A stretch of DNA of 64,000 nt from CAYXLI01 sp964464925 (GCA_964464925.1 CAYXLI010000003.1:235317-299316); one strand, 5' to 3'. Counted from the stretch's first letter, positions 50,238 to 59,512 are shown. The notes: a model not told the origin generated them from the letters alone. Made by a program: numbers and translations.

Positions 50238-51032
50238 ATGATTACTCCTGTCCGGTACACGGCGTACCGAACATCGGAACCGATTCCGGTGGACGGCAAG
50301 CTGGATAAACAAGTCTGGAAGAAGGCGCCGGTCTCGAATCGCTTTGTAGATATCGTGACCGGCGAACCCGCCTGGTTCGATACTCGCGTGCGTATCCTGT
50401 GGGACGACGAATGCCTCTACTTCGGGTTTACGGCCGAGGAGACGGACGTTTGGGCTGACCTGACAGAGCGCGATTCCAAGATCTGGTTCGACAATGACCT
50501 GGAGATCTTCATCGCCGGGAAGGACGCGTACTATGAATTCGAAATGAACGCGTTCAACACCGTGTACGAGGTGTTCTGGATCTGGAAGGATGTCCATCGG
50601 CCGGGTGGCCGGTATTGGGGCCGGCCCGAGTTCGACGTTGCGACGCAGAAGACGATGGTGCTGGATGGGGTCGGCGGTCATGTCCATGAACGCGGTGAGC
50701 GTTGGGGCTTCCTCGAATGGGACTACCCGGACATGCGAAGCGCTGTGCGTGTGGACGGCGTACTGAATTCCCGCACGGGGACGGATAAAGGGTGGAGCGC
50801 GGAGATCGCACTGCCCTGGCGGGGACTCGAATTACTGGCCGACGGCCGTTCCCTGCCCCCGCGCGATGGCGATATGTGGCGGATCGATTGCTCCCGCTTC
50901 GAGAAGACCGGACGGTTTGGTGAACCGCTGGATCCTAGCGCGGGATGGACATGGAATCAGCATGGGCATTACGACTCCCACATTCCTGAGGTCTTCCCGT
51001 ACGTGACGTTCTCGCGCGACGTTGTGCGTTAG
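50238..51032 (+). CDS. CBM9-like carbohydrate-binding protein
   Basis: About 264 residues from the ATG at 50238 with GGAG directly upstream. No signal peptide is seen. The whole protein resembles the family 9-like carbohydrate-binding fold: PVDGKLDKQVWKKAPVSNRF, RVRILWDDECLYFGFTAEETDVWA, FDNDLEIFIAGKDAYYEFEMNAFNTVYEVF, and GWSAEIALPWRGLELL. In the proteins I know, this fold binds cellulose or other glucans and is often secreted; here the lack of a leader is odd, unless the true start is elsewhere. It converges with the GH172 gene, ten bases between stops. A role in glycan capture next to GH172 is likely. Confidence 0.72.
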   Translation: MITPVRYTAYRTSEPIPVDGKLDKQVWKKAPVSNRFVDIVTGEPAWFDTRVRILWDDECLYFGFTAEETDVWADLTERDSKIWFDNDLEIFIAGKDAYYEFEMNAFNTVYEVFWIWKDVHRPGGRYWGRPEFDVATQKTMVLDGVGGHVHERGERWGFLEWDYPDMRSAVRVDGVLNSRTGTDKGWSAEIALPWRGLELLADGRSLPPRDGDMWRIDCSRFEKTGRFGEPLDPSAGWTWNQHGHYDSHIPEVFPYVTFSRDVVR

Positions 51033-51042
51033 CTGGAGGCGA

Positions 51043-53205
51043 TCAATTGCGCTTCGGAGCGAAGTCTGGCATTACAAAGCTATACGCCGTATAGCGCATC
51101 TCGCTCCAGGCCAGTTCGGGCTGTGAATAACCGGGGTACAGCGGAATTGCAACCGGAGTGAATTTGACCCGCACGCGGATGGACGAGCGTCCTTTTGTGA
51201 GGGCCGAGGGGATGAGGAACTCGTCATCACGGAAGCGTCTATTCGAGGTCTCGACCACGTGCTGGGTCTCGCCCAACTCTGTTTTCGGATTAGAGAATAC
51301 ACAGGTGTTGGAACCCGCCAGATACCATACGCCAGCCGGTTTCCAATCGGATTTTCCGCTGCTCACAAAGACCTCAGCACGCTGGTTGGGGAAGGAGTAA
51401 TCGAGTTTTCTCCGCAGCATTACGCCGTAGTTACGCGGATCGATCTTGAGCGTGAACTCCGATGCAGTCTTCGTGGTTCGGCCCGAGTCTGTTTCCGCTG
51501 GGTATATTTCGGCACCATTCAGAGTGTCCGGTCCCCATTCATACCGGGACGTCACCTGATAGGGCTTGGAGGCTTCGGGTGAGGAATAGTGGTGCTCACG
51601 TTCACTCGTTTCGTCTCCCACCCGCAGCTCATCCGTTCTTTTGAGCGATGGCGCAGGTAAACCGTACCAATAAGCCACAGTCCGATAGTGTTCGGTGGAT
51701 TCATTGACCCCTCCGTGTTCCAACTGAATGCGGGCATTTTTTCCGAACGGCATCAGGTCCGCAAGCAGAAACCGGTAAGCCGCTTCGATCTTGTCTTCCG
51801 GACTGACCGCTGCCGCTGCGCTTTTCGCGCCAACGGGGTGGCCGGCAAAGGGCAGAGTCATATTCAAGCCGCCCCAGTAGTCTCCACCGCCTCCCCACTC
51901 CTCCGTGCCGGTGCCCTGGGCCTGCGGCGTCTGGCTATCGTCGAAGAAAAACCGCGGATCGCCTTCCAGCGTACGGAGGTATGCGTTATCCGAAAAGATA
52001 AAGGAAGTTCCTACGAAGCTCCCCGACCAGTCGCCGCCGCCTTCCGTCTTGGCCGTGTCGAGCAGAACGAGGTCCTTGCCCGCGGTGGGATTCGGATGGT
52101 CCTGATAGGTTGCGTGGAAGTATGCGACATGGTTCGCGGGACCCTTGAATGGGGCAAAGCGAATCTTCCAGTCGACAGACGGGATTGCCGCATTGCCATT
52201 GCCAGTCAACTCAATGCGAGCCGAGCGAAAGAACGGCATAGGGAAATAGCAGCTCAGGTATACACGGTCTTTTGCATATCTTACGGTCATCGGGAACGAT
52301 TTGACCAGGTATTCGCGGTCATCGCGGTTGTAGAGGACACCGGCTCCGAAGAAGAGCGCCAGCGGGGCATTAATTGACGGCTGCGCGCGGTCATCCCAAG
52401 TGACGCTGAGGCGTGCGTTCGAAAGCGCCAGGGCCTTCTCGCGGGAAACGGAGAACTCGATAGCGCGGATCATCGCCGGGGCGGCCTTATGCTCCCAGAC
52501 CACAACGGACCCACGGGCGGGTACATCGACGTGGCCGGTTTGTTCTTTGACCCCGTTTGTGCCGGGAAGCGGCGCGATGTCGCTGCCGGATCGTTTCAAA
52601 AGATCAAGCACGTCTTTATCAGGCGAGGATTTACCGTCCCACGCGGTGATCGGGCGAGATAGCTTGGCGCCCGGAACGAACTGGTCATAGATGTAGTAGC
52701 CAGTCCCATAAAAAGTACGGGAATAGCCCATGCGGAACGAACTCTTGAATCCGATCGGCACCCAGGAAAGATCAGCGCCGCGTGTGTCGGCCCAAGTGAA
52801 AGCCAAGGGGCTGGGGAAAGCGCTCTCGGGCAGGAAAACGGACTTCTCCTGGGGGTGGAGCGGATCGGCCGTGCTGGTCTCACGAACCAAGTGATCCTGT
52901 TTGTCGACAACGTAATGCCATGGGCTGCCATGCCAGTGGTTATAACGGGCGAAGTACAAAACTCCGGGGCCTTCCACATCGAGGGAGATATTGTTATCGT
53001 CGGCAAGCTGATACAAATAATGAGCAGCGTCCGCGCGCTCGTTTCCTCCCTGCCGATCATAGGTGCTGCGCATATAGGCGCGCGCACCGATCCGCTGATA
53101 GGGCCAGCGCTCCCACATTTTGTATGCATCGGGGCCTACCGGAATAACCGGCGGCCCAGCCGCGAAAACCCCGCCTGCGATCAGGATTGCAAGAAGCCAT
53201 CTCAT
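51043..53205 (-). CDS. Secreted DUF2961/GH172-family glycoside hydrolase
   Basis: About 720 residues from the ATG at 53205, where a signal peptide starts (RWLLAILIAGGVFAA); an in-frame start at 53325 would overlap the regulatory region. The catalytic-domain hallmark GTGTEEWGGGGDYWGG (compare GTGTEDYF in family members) lies near residue 430, with FVGTSFIFSDNAYLRTLEGDPRFFFDD before it. DUF2961 is now known as GH172, whose members act on fructofuranosyl or arabinofuranosyl linkages. A second beta domain fills the N- and C-terminal parts. It is divergent from lacI with a palindromic operator candidate (53271-53280) 66 bases from its start. Substrate is unknown here. Confidence 0.78.
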   Translation of the reverse strand: MRWLLAILIAGGVFAAGPPVIPVGPDAYKMWERWPYQRIGARAYMRSTYDRQGGNERADAAHYLYQLADDNNISLDVEGPGVLYFARYNHWHGSPWHYVVDKQDHLVRETSTADPLHPQEKSVFLPESAFPSPLAFTWADTRGADLSWVPIGFKSSFRMGYSRTFYGTGYYIYDQFVPGAKLSRPITAWDGKSSPDKDVLDLLKRSGSDIAPLPGTNGVKEQTGHVDVPARGSVVVWEHKAAPAMIRAIEFSVSREKALALSNARLSVTWDDRAQPSINAPLALFFGAGVLYNRDDREYLVKSFPMTVRYAKDRVYLSCYFPMPFFRSARIELTGNGNAAIPSVDWKIRFAPFKGPANHVAYFHATYQDHPNPTAGKDLVLLDTAKTEGGGDWSGSFVGTSFIFSDNAYLRTLEGDPRFFFDDSQTPQAQGTGTEEWGGGGDYWGGLNMTLPFAGHPVGAKSAAAAVSPEDKIEAAYRFLLADLMPFGKNARIQLEHGGVNESTEHYRTVAYWYGLPAPSLKRTDELRVGDETSEREHHYSSPEASKPYQVTSRYEWGPDTLNGAEIYPAETDSGRTTKTASEFTLKIDPRNYGVMLRRKLDYSFPNQRAEVFVSSGKSDWKPAGVWYLAGSNTCVFSNPKTELGETQHVVETSNRRFRDDEFLIPSALTKGRSSIRVRVKFTPVAIPLYPGYSQPELAWSEMRYTAYSFVMPDFAPKRN

Positions 53206-53249
53206 TGGAGCACAGTCTATCCCACAGGACCGAGGTAGTAAAGTTTTCC

Positions 53250-53280
53250 AAAACGATTCGGAGATTTGGCGAAACGTTTC
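53250..53280. promoter_or_regulatory. LacI-type operator candidates near GH172 gene
   Basis: GAAACGTTTC at 53271-53280 is a perfect ten-base palindrome with the central CG common to LacI-family operators. AAAACGATTC at 53250-53259 is a related imperfect copy two helical turns away. Both lie in the upstream region of the GH172 gene (start 53205), 45 to 75 bases from its start, so they could control it. Confidence 0.55.
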
Positions 53281-53400
53281 AGATCTCTCCTTATACGGCG
53301 ATACGCTAACGAAGCCGCCGCGCAACGCGGCGGTGGACAGCGAGCCTCAGGGCAACAGCTATGCCGCGCTCCGGCGCGGAAGACGTCCCAGATCGTGGGC

Positions 53401-53410
53401 GAAACGATTG
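53401..53410. promoter_or_regulatory. Imperfect LacI-type site upstream of lacI
   Basis: GAAACGATTG has the same left half (GAAACG) as the perfect site at 53271 and one change in the right half. It lies 84 bases before the lacI start. On its own it would be weak evidence; it counts as one of a set. Confidence 0.35.
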
Positions 53411-53459
53411 AGATCAACGGAAAAATGCGGACGGACTGAGCAGCTGAAGCGGCGCAATC

Positions 53460-53472
53460 GAAACGTTATACA
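53460..53472 (+). promoter_or_regulatory. LacI-type site overlapping the lacI -10 region
   Basis: GAAACGTTAT (53460-53469) overlaps TATACA (53467-53472), the best -10 candidate for lacI, whose start is at 53494. A repressor bound here would block transcription, so autoregulation is likely. The -35 is weak. Confidence 0.5.
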
Positions 53473-53493
53473 ATCGGTCAAGACGGATCGAGA

Positions 53494-54540
53494 ATGGCGA
53501 AAAAAACAACTCCGACCATGCGGGATGTTGCGCGTCTGGCCGAAGTGTCGATCGCGACGGTCTCAGCCGTGATCAACGAGACTGCGGGCGTGTCTCCCCG
53601 GCGGGCCGAACGGGTCCGCAAAGCCATTGAGGCGCTCGATTACCATGCGGATCACATCGCACGAAGCCTTAAGACGGGCCGTACCTATGTGGTCGGCATG
53701 GTGATTCCAGATGTGACCAACGCGTTCTATCCGGAAGTGATGTCAGCTGCAGAAGTGGAGGCGGCTGCGACGGGCTACTCGGTACTTTTTTGCAACGCGA
53801 ACGAGGACCCTGCCCAGGAGCAGCGGCAGCTGAACACCTTGTTTTCCCATCGCGCCGATGGGGTATTGATCGCCTGTTCGGATTCCGCGGCTGCATACGA
53901 CAGGCTGATGCACCGGCGGTTCCCAATCGTGTTTTTCGACCGCATTCCGCGCGGATTTCGCGGGCTGGGAGTAGCCACGAATAACTTCACCGGGGGGTAT
54001 CAGGCAACTCGGCACTTAATCGATCTGGGCCATCAGCAGATCGGAATCCTGGCCGGGCGCCTCGATCTTTCGACCCACACTGATCGCCTGGAAGGCTTCC
54101 GGAAGGCAATGCAGGAAGCGCAACTGCCGGTGCGAGATGAGTATTACCGGGTCGGCGGGCTACAGGTCGAAAACGGCTATCAGTTCGGCCGGGAGTTGCT
54201 CACCCTGGCCCAACCGCCAACCGGAGTTTTCTGCGGGAATAACAAGATGCTGCTCGGGTTCTTGCGGGCAATGGGCGAACTCGGCGTCCGGTGCCCGGCC
54301 GATATCAGCATTGTAGGCTTCGATGATTATGCCTGGACCGAGAACTATCATCCGAAGCTCACCACAGTGGCTCAGCCGACTCGTGAGATCGGTCGCCGCG
54401 CAATGCAACTGCTGATCCGCAAAATTAGCGGAACCTCTGAAATCGCCGAGCCGCAGGAGATCCTATTGGACCCCAAACTGCTAATTCGCGAATCCACGGC
54501 GCCTCCACGACAGCACTGGCGAATCCGGACTGCAGTTTAG
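53494..54540 (+). CDS. LacI-family transcriptional regulator
   Basis: A 348-residue repressor-type protein. The N-terminal helix-turn-helix and hinge are typical: TMRDVARLAEVSIATVSAVINETAGVSPRRAERVRKAIEALDY region, with ARSLKTGRTYVVGMVIPDV entering the sugar-binding core. The core is a periplasmic-binding-protein-like fold with ADGVLIACSD, RFPIVFFDRIPRG, GQRQIGILAG-like HQQIGILAGR, and ISIVGFDDYAWTENYHPKLTTVAQP. It should sense a sugar or sugar phosphate. The gene lies between GH172 and a TonB receptor, and AAACG-type palindromes occur in front of all three genes, which suggests it regulates them. The inducer is unknown. Confidence 0.88.
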   Translation: MAKKTTPTMRDVARLAEVSIATVSAVINETAGVSPRRAERVRKAIEALDYHADHIARSLKTGRTYVVGMVIPDVTNAFYPEVMSAAEVEAAATGYSVLFCNANEDPAQEQRQLNTLFSHRADGVLIACSDSAAAYDRLMHRRFPIVFFDRIPRGFRGLGVATNNFTGGYQATRHLIDLGHQQIGILAGRLDLSTHTDRLEGFRKAMQEAQLPVRDEYYRVGGLQVENGYQFGRELLTLAQPPTGVFCGNNKMLLGFLRAMGELGVRCPADISIVGFDDYAWTENYHPKLTTVAQPTREIGRRAMQLLIRKISGTSEIAEPQEILLDPKLLIRESTAPPRQHWRIRTAV

Positions 54541-54586
54541 CCCGTTTTCCGCATGCCCTTGTCCGGAGTCCTACTCCACGCTTATC

Positions 54587-54635
54587 GAAACGTTTAGAAA
54601 TAACCTTGAAACTCAGTTCTGACCTGATGTAGACT
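54587..54635 (+). promoter_or_regulatory. LacI-type operator and promoter of TonB receptor gene
   Basis: GAAACGTTTA at 54587-54596 contains the palindromic core AAACGTTT. Ten bases later TTGAAA (54606-54611) and TAGACT (54630-54635) form a promoter with an 18-base spacer, in front of the GTG start at 54669. The operator lies upstream of the -35 box, so it might act by looping or as an activator site rather than by simple blocking. Confidence 0.5.
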
Positions 54636-54668
54636 GCCTTTAACTCAACCGACAAAGGTGGTCTCCCC

Positions 54669-57600
54669 GTGCTTGACTTCCGCCGAACTTCGTCCGTTCT
54701 ACTGATCGGACTTCTTTTTGCAATCCCTCTCTTCCCACAGGCGACTGCTGTGGTACAAATCAGCGGCACCGTCGTGGATCCGAACGATGCCGCACTGCCA
54801 AATGCGCAGGTGAAGGCGATCCAGACATCCACCGGCTTCACGCGCACGACGCAGAGCGGGCAAGACGGAACCTACGTGCTGACGAGTCTACCCATCGGTC
54901 CGTACCAGCTCGAAGTGATCGCAGACGGGTTCAAGGCCTTCACTCAGAAAGGAATCGTGCTGCAGGTCAACAGCAACCCACTGGTGAACGTAAAGCTTGA
55001 CCTGGGCGCCGTTTCGCAGCAGATCGTAGTGAGCGCGGACGCGACAATGCCCGAAACGCAGAGCACCGCTATTTCGCAGGTCATCGATCAGCGCCGTGTG
55101 GTGGATCTTCCACTCAACGGACGGCAGCCGACGCAACTGGTTTTGCTATCAGGGGCTGCCGTAGCAGCGCCGCCGGGAGATCTCGCAAGCAGCAAAAACT
55201 ACAACTCATCCACCACGATCTCCGTTGCCGGCGGGCAGGCAAACGGGACGTACTACCTGGTAGATGGCGGGGACCATAACGATGCCTTCGGCGCGATCAA
55301 CCTGCCAATCCCGTTTCCTGATGTTCTGCAGGAATTCAGCGTGCAAACGAATGCCATCCCGGCGGCATATGGAATCCGAGCCGGAGCCGTCGTAAACGCC
55401 GTCACAAAGTCCGGCACGAACGAGTTCCATGGCGATGTGTTCGAATTTCTGCGCACTGGAGCGACCAACGCCCGCAATTACTTCGCAGCCACAGTCGACC
55501 CTCTGAAGCGCAACCAGTTCGGGGGCACGCTTGGAGGTCCGATTTTGAAGAACAAGCTCTTCTTCTTCGGCGGGTACCAGGGAACGCGGATTCGCACGGC
55601 TCCGCCGACGACTGCTGTCTTCGTACCAACTCCGGCGGCCCTCACCGGCAACTTTTCCACGTTGGAATCGGCAGCCTGCGGGAAGCCCCGCACCCTGACC
55701 GATCCGCTCACCGGAGCTCCGTTCGCAGACAACCAGATACCGATGTCGCGCTTCAGTCCGCAGGCGCTGGCATTCCTGAAGTATGTGCCCACCAGCAACG
55801 ATCCTTGCGGCCGGCTGTTATTCGGCATCCCAAATAACTCGGACGAAGATCAGATCCTGGCGCGGGGCGATTACAGGCTTTCGGACAAGCAATCCCTGTT
55901 TGGCCGTTACTATTACACGGACCTTCGGAATCCCGCGGTCTTCGATGGGAAGAATCTTTTGCTTACCACGCGGGCCGGCATTCTCGATCGCGTGCAGACG
56001 CTCGTCCTGGGGGATAGCTACATCCTTTCTCCGATCGCCGTAAATAGTATTCACCTGACGGCCATTCGCGAGCACGTAACGCGCGGCCCGGCGTCCGACC
56101 TGCCTACATCGGCGGATATCGGGCTAAAGGTCGCTCCCTCGGCCGGCAACTTTCCCGCCGTAAACGTGAGCGGTAAGTTCGGCACCTTCTGCGGCACGTG
56201 CTCCCTGGCTCACGTCTTTTCCAACAGCCGGCAGATTGCCGACGATCTGAACCTAACTCTGGGTAACCACCAACTCGCCTTCGGCGTAGACTACATTCAT
56301 CGAAACCTGGATTTTCAGGTCTCCACACAACAGAACCCGGAATTTGATTTCACCGGACAAGCGACGAATGATCCCTTGGCCGATCTGCTGCTGGGCGCGC
56401 CCAGCATTTTCATTCAAGGCAATCTGACGCGCGTTATGGCGGTCAGCAATTATGCAGGGTTGTATGCGGATGACAAGATTCGCTTGAGCCCGCGGCTCAC
56501 CCTGACGGCCGGATTACGATGGGAACCTTATTTCCCCGCGCACGACACCAGCGGGCGGGCAACGCAGTTCGATTTGGCGGCATATAAAGCCGGGCAACAC
56601 ACAGCGAAGTTCCAGAATGCGCCGCCCGGGCTGTTCTTTCCCGGCGATCCAGGAGTCCCGGAGGCCGGTACGCGCGGGAGTCTCAGGAACTTCTCACCGC
56701 GAGCCGGCATCGTGTGGGATCCGCGAGCGGACGGACGGACAGTCATCCGCACCGCGTACGGGATCCTTTACGACATTCCGCCATTCCAATATTTCGACCG
56801 GTTCGGTTTCGGACCGCCCTGGGCGAGTGCAATCACCATCACGGCGCCATCCGGCGGCTTCGCCGATCCTTATCAGAACTATCCCGGAGGAAACCCGTTC
56901 CCCCAACCAGTACCTCCGCCCTCCACGGCTGTTTTTCCGACAGGTGGCCAGTACATCAATCTGCCAGACAGGATCCGGTTGCCATACATGCAACAGTGGA
57001 ACTTCAGCGTGCAGCGGCAGGCCGGTTCCTCCTGGTTGTTTTCAGCGGACTACCTGGGCAACAAGAGTACACATCGCTGGTTGACCACACAACGGGATGC
57101 GGCCGTGTACATCCCAGGCACATGCGGCAACCAACCATGCTCTACTCTGGCAAATGAAAACAGCCGGCGCGTATTGACGTTGATTAATCCGCAAGCCGGT
57201 CCGCTATTCGGCAGCCTGGTGCAGGTGGACGATGGAGCCAACGCGTCTTATCAGGGGCTGCGGCTCAGTGCGAACCATCGACTCGCCAGAAATTTCAGTG
57301 TCCTCGCGAACTACACCTGGTCACACTGCATTAGCGATGGAGACGTGCAATCGGAGATCACGGGAGGATATCAAAATCCGAACAACCGCGCCGCGGAACG
57401 AGGCAACTGCTCATTCGATATTCGCCGCATCTTTAACGCGTCCGTCGTAGCGCTCACGCCCGTGTTTGTAAATCCGTTCGTCAACAAGGTCGCAGGAGGA
57501 TGGGAGCTTTCCACGATCATCACGGACCGTAGCGGCTTCTGGTTCACGCCGGGCTCTGGACGGGATAACTCTCTTACGGGCATCGGAGCCGACCGTCCGA

Positions 57601-57929
57601 ACGTCGTCGGCGATTCACACGTCTCGAATCGAAGCGTGGACCGGTGGTTCAATCCGGCCGCCTTCGTCGCCAACGGTCCGGGGCAGTTCGGCAATGCAGG
57701 CCGGAACTCGCTGGAAGGTCCCAGTGCATTTAACATTGATGCGGCACTCATGCGCAACTTTCACCTGCGTGAGTTCGCGAGACTGGAATTTCGTGCCGAG
57801 GCGTTCAACGTGCTGAATCACACGAGCTTCGGCAATCCGAGAAGCGGTCTGACGGATTCGAACTTCGGAAGGATTTTGAGCGCGAACAGCCCCCGGATCA
57901 TGCAGTTCGCGCTGAAAATCGTATTTTGA
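54669..57929 (+). CDS. TonB-dependent receptor with carboxypeptidase-regulatory domain
   Basis: A 1086-residue outer-membrane receptor starting at GTG 54669. Signal peptide VLLIGLLFAIPLFPQ, then a carboxypeptidase-regulatory-like domain (VQISGTVVDPNDAALPNAQVKA, GQDGTYVLTSLPIGPYQLEVIADGF). The plug domain includes VVDLPLNGRQPTQLVLLSG and VQTNAIPAAYGIRAGAVVNAVTKSGTNEFHGD region. The rest is a 22-strand-type barrel, ending RIMQFALKIVF with the terminal Phe of outer-membrane proteins. It is smaller than, and only distantly similar to, the receptor at 27834-31421. Placed after lacI with a matching operator, it probably imports the glycan handled by GH172 and the CBM9-like protein. Confidence 0.86.
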   Translation: MLDFRRTSSVLLIGLLFAIPLFPQATAVVQISGTVVDPNDAALPNAQVKAIQTSTGFTRTTQSGQDGTYVLTSLPIGPYQLEVIADGFKAFTQKGIVLQVNSNPLVNVKLDLGAVSQQIVVSADATMPETQSTAISQVIDQRRVVDLPLNGRQPTQLVLLSGAAVAAPPGDLASSKNYNSSTTISVAGGQANGTYYLVDGGDHNDAFGAINLPIPFPDVLQEFSVQTNAIPAAYGIRAGAVVNAVTKSGTNEFHGDVFEFLRTGATNARNYFAATVDPLKRNQFGGTLGGPILKNKLFFFGGYQGTRIRTAPPTTAVFVPTPAALTGNFSTLESAACGKPRTLTDPLTGAPFADNQIPMSRFSPQALAFLKYVPTSNDPCGRLLFGIPNNSDEDQILARGDYRLSDKQSLFGRYYYTDLRNPAVFDGKNLLLTTRAGILDRVQTLVLGDSYILSPIAVNSIHLTAIREHVTRGPASDLPTSADIGLKVAPSAGNFPAVNVSGKFGTFCGTCSLAHVFSNSRQIADDLNLTLGNHQLAFGVDYIHRNLDFQVSTQQNPEFDFTGQATNDPLADLLLGAPSIFIQGNLTRVMAVSNYAGLYADDKIRLSPRLTLTAGLRWEPYFPAHDTSGRATQFDLAAYKAGQHTAKFQNAPPGLFFPGDPGVPEAGTRGSLRNFSPRAGIVWDPRADGRTVIRTAYGILYDIPPFQYFDRFGFGPPWASAITITAPSGGFADPYQNYPGGNPFPQPVPPPSTAVFPTGGQYINLPDRIRLPYMQQWNFSVQRQAGSSWLFSADYLGNKSTHRWLTTQRDAAVYIPGTCGNQPCSTLANENSRRVLTLINPQAGPLFGSLVQVDDGANASYQGLRLSANHRLARNFSVLANYTWSHCISDGDVQSEITGGYQNPNNRAAERGNCSFDIRRIFNASVVALTPVFVNPFVNKVAGGWELSTIITDRSGFWFTPGSGRDNSLTGIGADRPNVVGDSHVSNRSVDRWFNPAAFVANGPGQFGNAGRNSLEGPSAFNIDAALMRNFHLREFARLEFRAEAFNVLNHTSFGNPRSGLTDSNFGRILSANSPRIMQFALKIVF

Positions 57930-57940
57930 AAATCTAAATG

Positions 57941-57966
57941 CCGCCCGTCCTCCTGTTGCCGGGCGG
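57941..57966 (+). terminator. Hairpin after TonB receptor gene
   Basis: CCGCCCG (57941-57947) pairs perfectly with CGGGCGG (57960-57966) across a 12-base loop, 12 bases after the stop at 57929. There is no T run after it, so it may act as a Rho-dependent or transcript-stabilising structure. Confidence 0.5.
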
Positions 57967-57999
57967 GTAGCAGCGCAGGCTTGTGTGGAAGTTTGCCGG

Positions 58000-58455
58000 C
58001 TATTGCTTGTCGAACACAAGGACCGCATCTTCGGGCTTGCCTACCATGTCGGTCCCTTTGACTGTTACGGTCATGGTTTTTCCGCCACCGGAGATTCTGC
58101 TATGGGCGGTAAGGGCGACCTTCCCCCCTTTTGTATAAGTGACATCTCTCTGGTTAGATCCCATGCGTTTACCGGAAACGGCATCGTAAGGCGACTCAAT
58201 AATTTTTCCCTCGCCGCCAGCGGCCGGAACGGTGTAGTGCGACGTAAACGCTGTCCCGTCCGAAGAAGTTCCCTTGACGGTCACGTCCAGGTCGCTGCCC
58301 GTTTCCGCAATGGTCACGGTTTGCTCCTTAGGAGCCGTACCGACCGAATATTTCGACTTGGCGCTGTTCATGTTCCAGGTGCCGATAAAGGGATCTGCCG
58401 CCATGAGTCCCGTGGCAAACCCAAAAATAACGAACGCGAATCTTGCATACCGCAT
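58000..58455 (-). CDS. Small secreted protein, lipocalin-like
   Basis: A 151-residue exported protein. Signal peptide RFAFVIFGFATGLMAA, then DPFIGTWNMNSAKSKY, which is the opening of a small secreted beta-barrel family common in Acidobacteria and reminiscent of lipocalins (GTWxxNxxKSK). Strands alternate through SDLDVTVKGTSSDG, TSHYTVPAAGGEGKIIES and TMTVTVKGTDMVG. Function unknown. It diverges from the MarR-GNAT gene; the palindrome TTGACTCAGTCAA lies between them and could control both. Confidence 0.65.
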   Translation of the reverse strand: MRYARFAFVIFGFATGLMAADPFIGTWNMNSAKSKYSVGTAPKEQTVTIAETGSDLDVTVKGTSSDGTAFTSHYTVPAAGGEGKIIESPYDAVSGKRMGSNQRDVTYTKGGKVALTAHSRISGGGKTMTVTVKGTDMVGKPEDAVLVFDKQ

Positions 58456-58506
58456 ACCGTTACTCCTTGGTGCGGGATTATAGCACTACCGAAGATAAGG
58501 AGATAC

Positions 58507-58519
58507 TTGACTCAGTCAA
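58507..58519. promoter_or_regulatory. Palindrome TTGACT-C-AGTCAA upstream of MarR gene
   Basis: A perfect six-base inverted repeat around one central base, between the divergent secreted-protein gene (start 58455) and the MarR-GNAT gene (start 58542). MarR proteins usually bind palindromes of about this size in front of their own gene. The left half also looks like a -35 box for the MarR gene, so binding would block it. Confidence 0.5.
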
Positions 58520-58541
58520 CTATTCAGCACAATATGGCTGC

Positions 58542-59501
58542 ATGTCCGGCTCCGAACAGAACGGGGAATTGGTCCGCGGCTTCAACCGCTTCTATACCAA
58601 GCAAATCGGTTTATTGCGGGAGGGGCTGCTTGAAACGCCCTACTCGCTCACGCAGGCTCGTTTGCTTTACGAACTTGGCCGGCACTCAGGCACACGATCG
58701 ACGGATCTCACCGGGGAACTCGACATCGATCGCGGTTACCTTAGCCGCCTGTTGAAGCGCTTCGAACGGCAAGGACTGGTGAAGCGTGCGAATTCCAAAG
58801 ACGACCGCCGGGTTCAGAACTTATTTCTTACGCGGCAGGGGCGTACCGAGTTCGAACGCCTGAATTCCAGATCACGGGCCGAGGTCAACAAGATGCTTGC
58901 GGGAATGACCGGCGTGCAACAGCAGCGGCTGATCGAGTCCATGACCACGATTCGGGAATTGTTAGGCCCGGCAGGTGAGATCAGAAAGAGATTTGATGTA
59001 CGCGCACACGGGCCGGGCGATATCGGCTGGGTGATCTCACGGCACGGTGAGTTGTATGCGCAGGAATACGGGTGGGATTCCAGCTTCGAGGGTCTGGTGG
59101 CGGAGATCGCAGGGAAGTTTTTGACGCAATTCGACGAGCAGCGCGAACGATGCTGGATCGCGGAAGGGAATGGAGAACGGCTCGGCTGCGTATTTCTGGT
59201 GAAGCAGTCGAAGACGGTAGCGAAACTCCGGTTGCTTCTTGTCGAACCGTCAGCCCGAGGCCTGGGGGTTGGCACAAAGCTGGTGAGTGAGTGCATAGCA
59301 TTTGCCCGGCAGTGCGGTTACCGCAAATTGTCGCTATGGACGAATGACGTGTTGCATGCAGCGCGCAGAATCTACGAGCGAGCTGGTTTCCGCCTCGTTA
59401 AAGAGGAAAAGCATCACAGCTTTGGGCATGACCTCGTCGGGCAGTTTTGGGAGCTGAAACTCCAGACACTGCCCAAGATGGGGTCAGACCCCCAGGGTTA
59501 G
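58542..59501 (+). CDS. MarR-family regulator fused to GNAT acetyltransferase
   Basis: About 319 residues from the ATG at 58542; earlier in-frame codons run into the neighbouring gene. Residues 1-140 are a winged-helix MarR domain: LLETPYSLTQARLLYELGRHSG, LTGELDIDRGYLSRLLKRFERQGLVKR, DDRRVQNLFLTRQGR. Residues 155-315 are a GNAT acetyltransferase with GWVISRHGELYAQEYGWD, the CoA-binding loop LLLVEPSARGLGVGTKLV, and ARRIYERAGFRLVKEE. This MarR-GNAT fusion is a known architecture. Targets of the acetyltransferase are usually unknown; amino acids, aminoglycosides and proteins are possible. It is probably self-regulated. Confidence 0.85.
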   Translation: MSGSEQNGELVRGFNRFYTKQIGLLREGLLETPYSLTQARLLYELGRHSGTRSTDLTGELDIDRGYLSRLLKRFERQGLVKRANSKDDRRVQNLFLTRQGRTEFERLNSRSRAEVNKMLAGMTGVQQQRLIESMTTIRELLGPAGEIRKRFDVRAHGPGDIGWVISRHGELYAQEYGWDSSFEGLVAEIAGKFLTQFDEQRERCWIAEGNGERLGCVFLVKQSKTVAKLRLLLVEPSARGLGVGTKLVSECIAFARQCGYRKLSLWTNDVLHAARRIYERAGFRLVKEEKHHSFGHDLVGQFWELKLQTLPKMGSDPQG

Positions 59502-59512
59502 CTTACAGTTTT

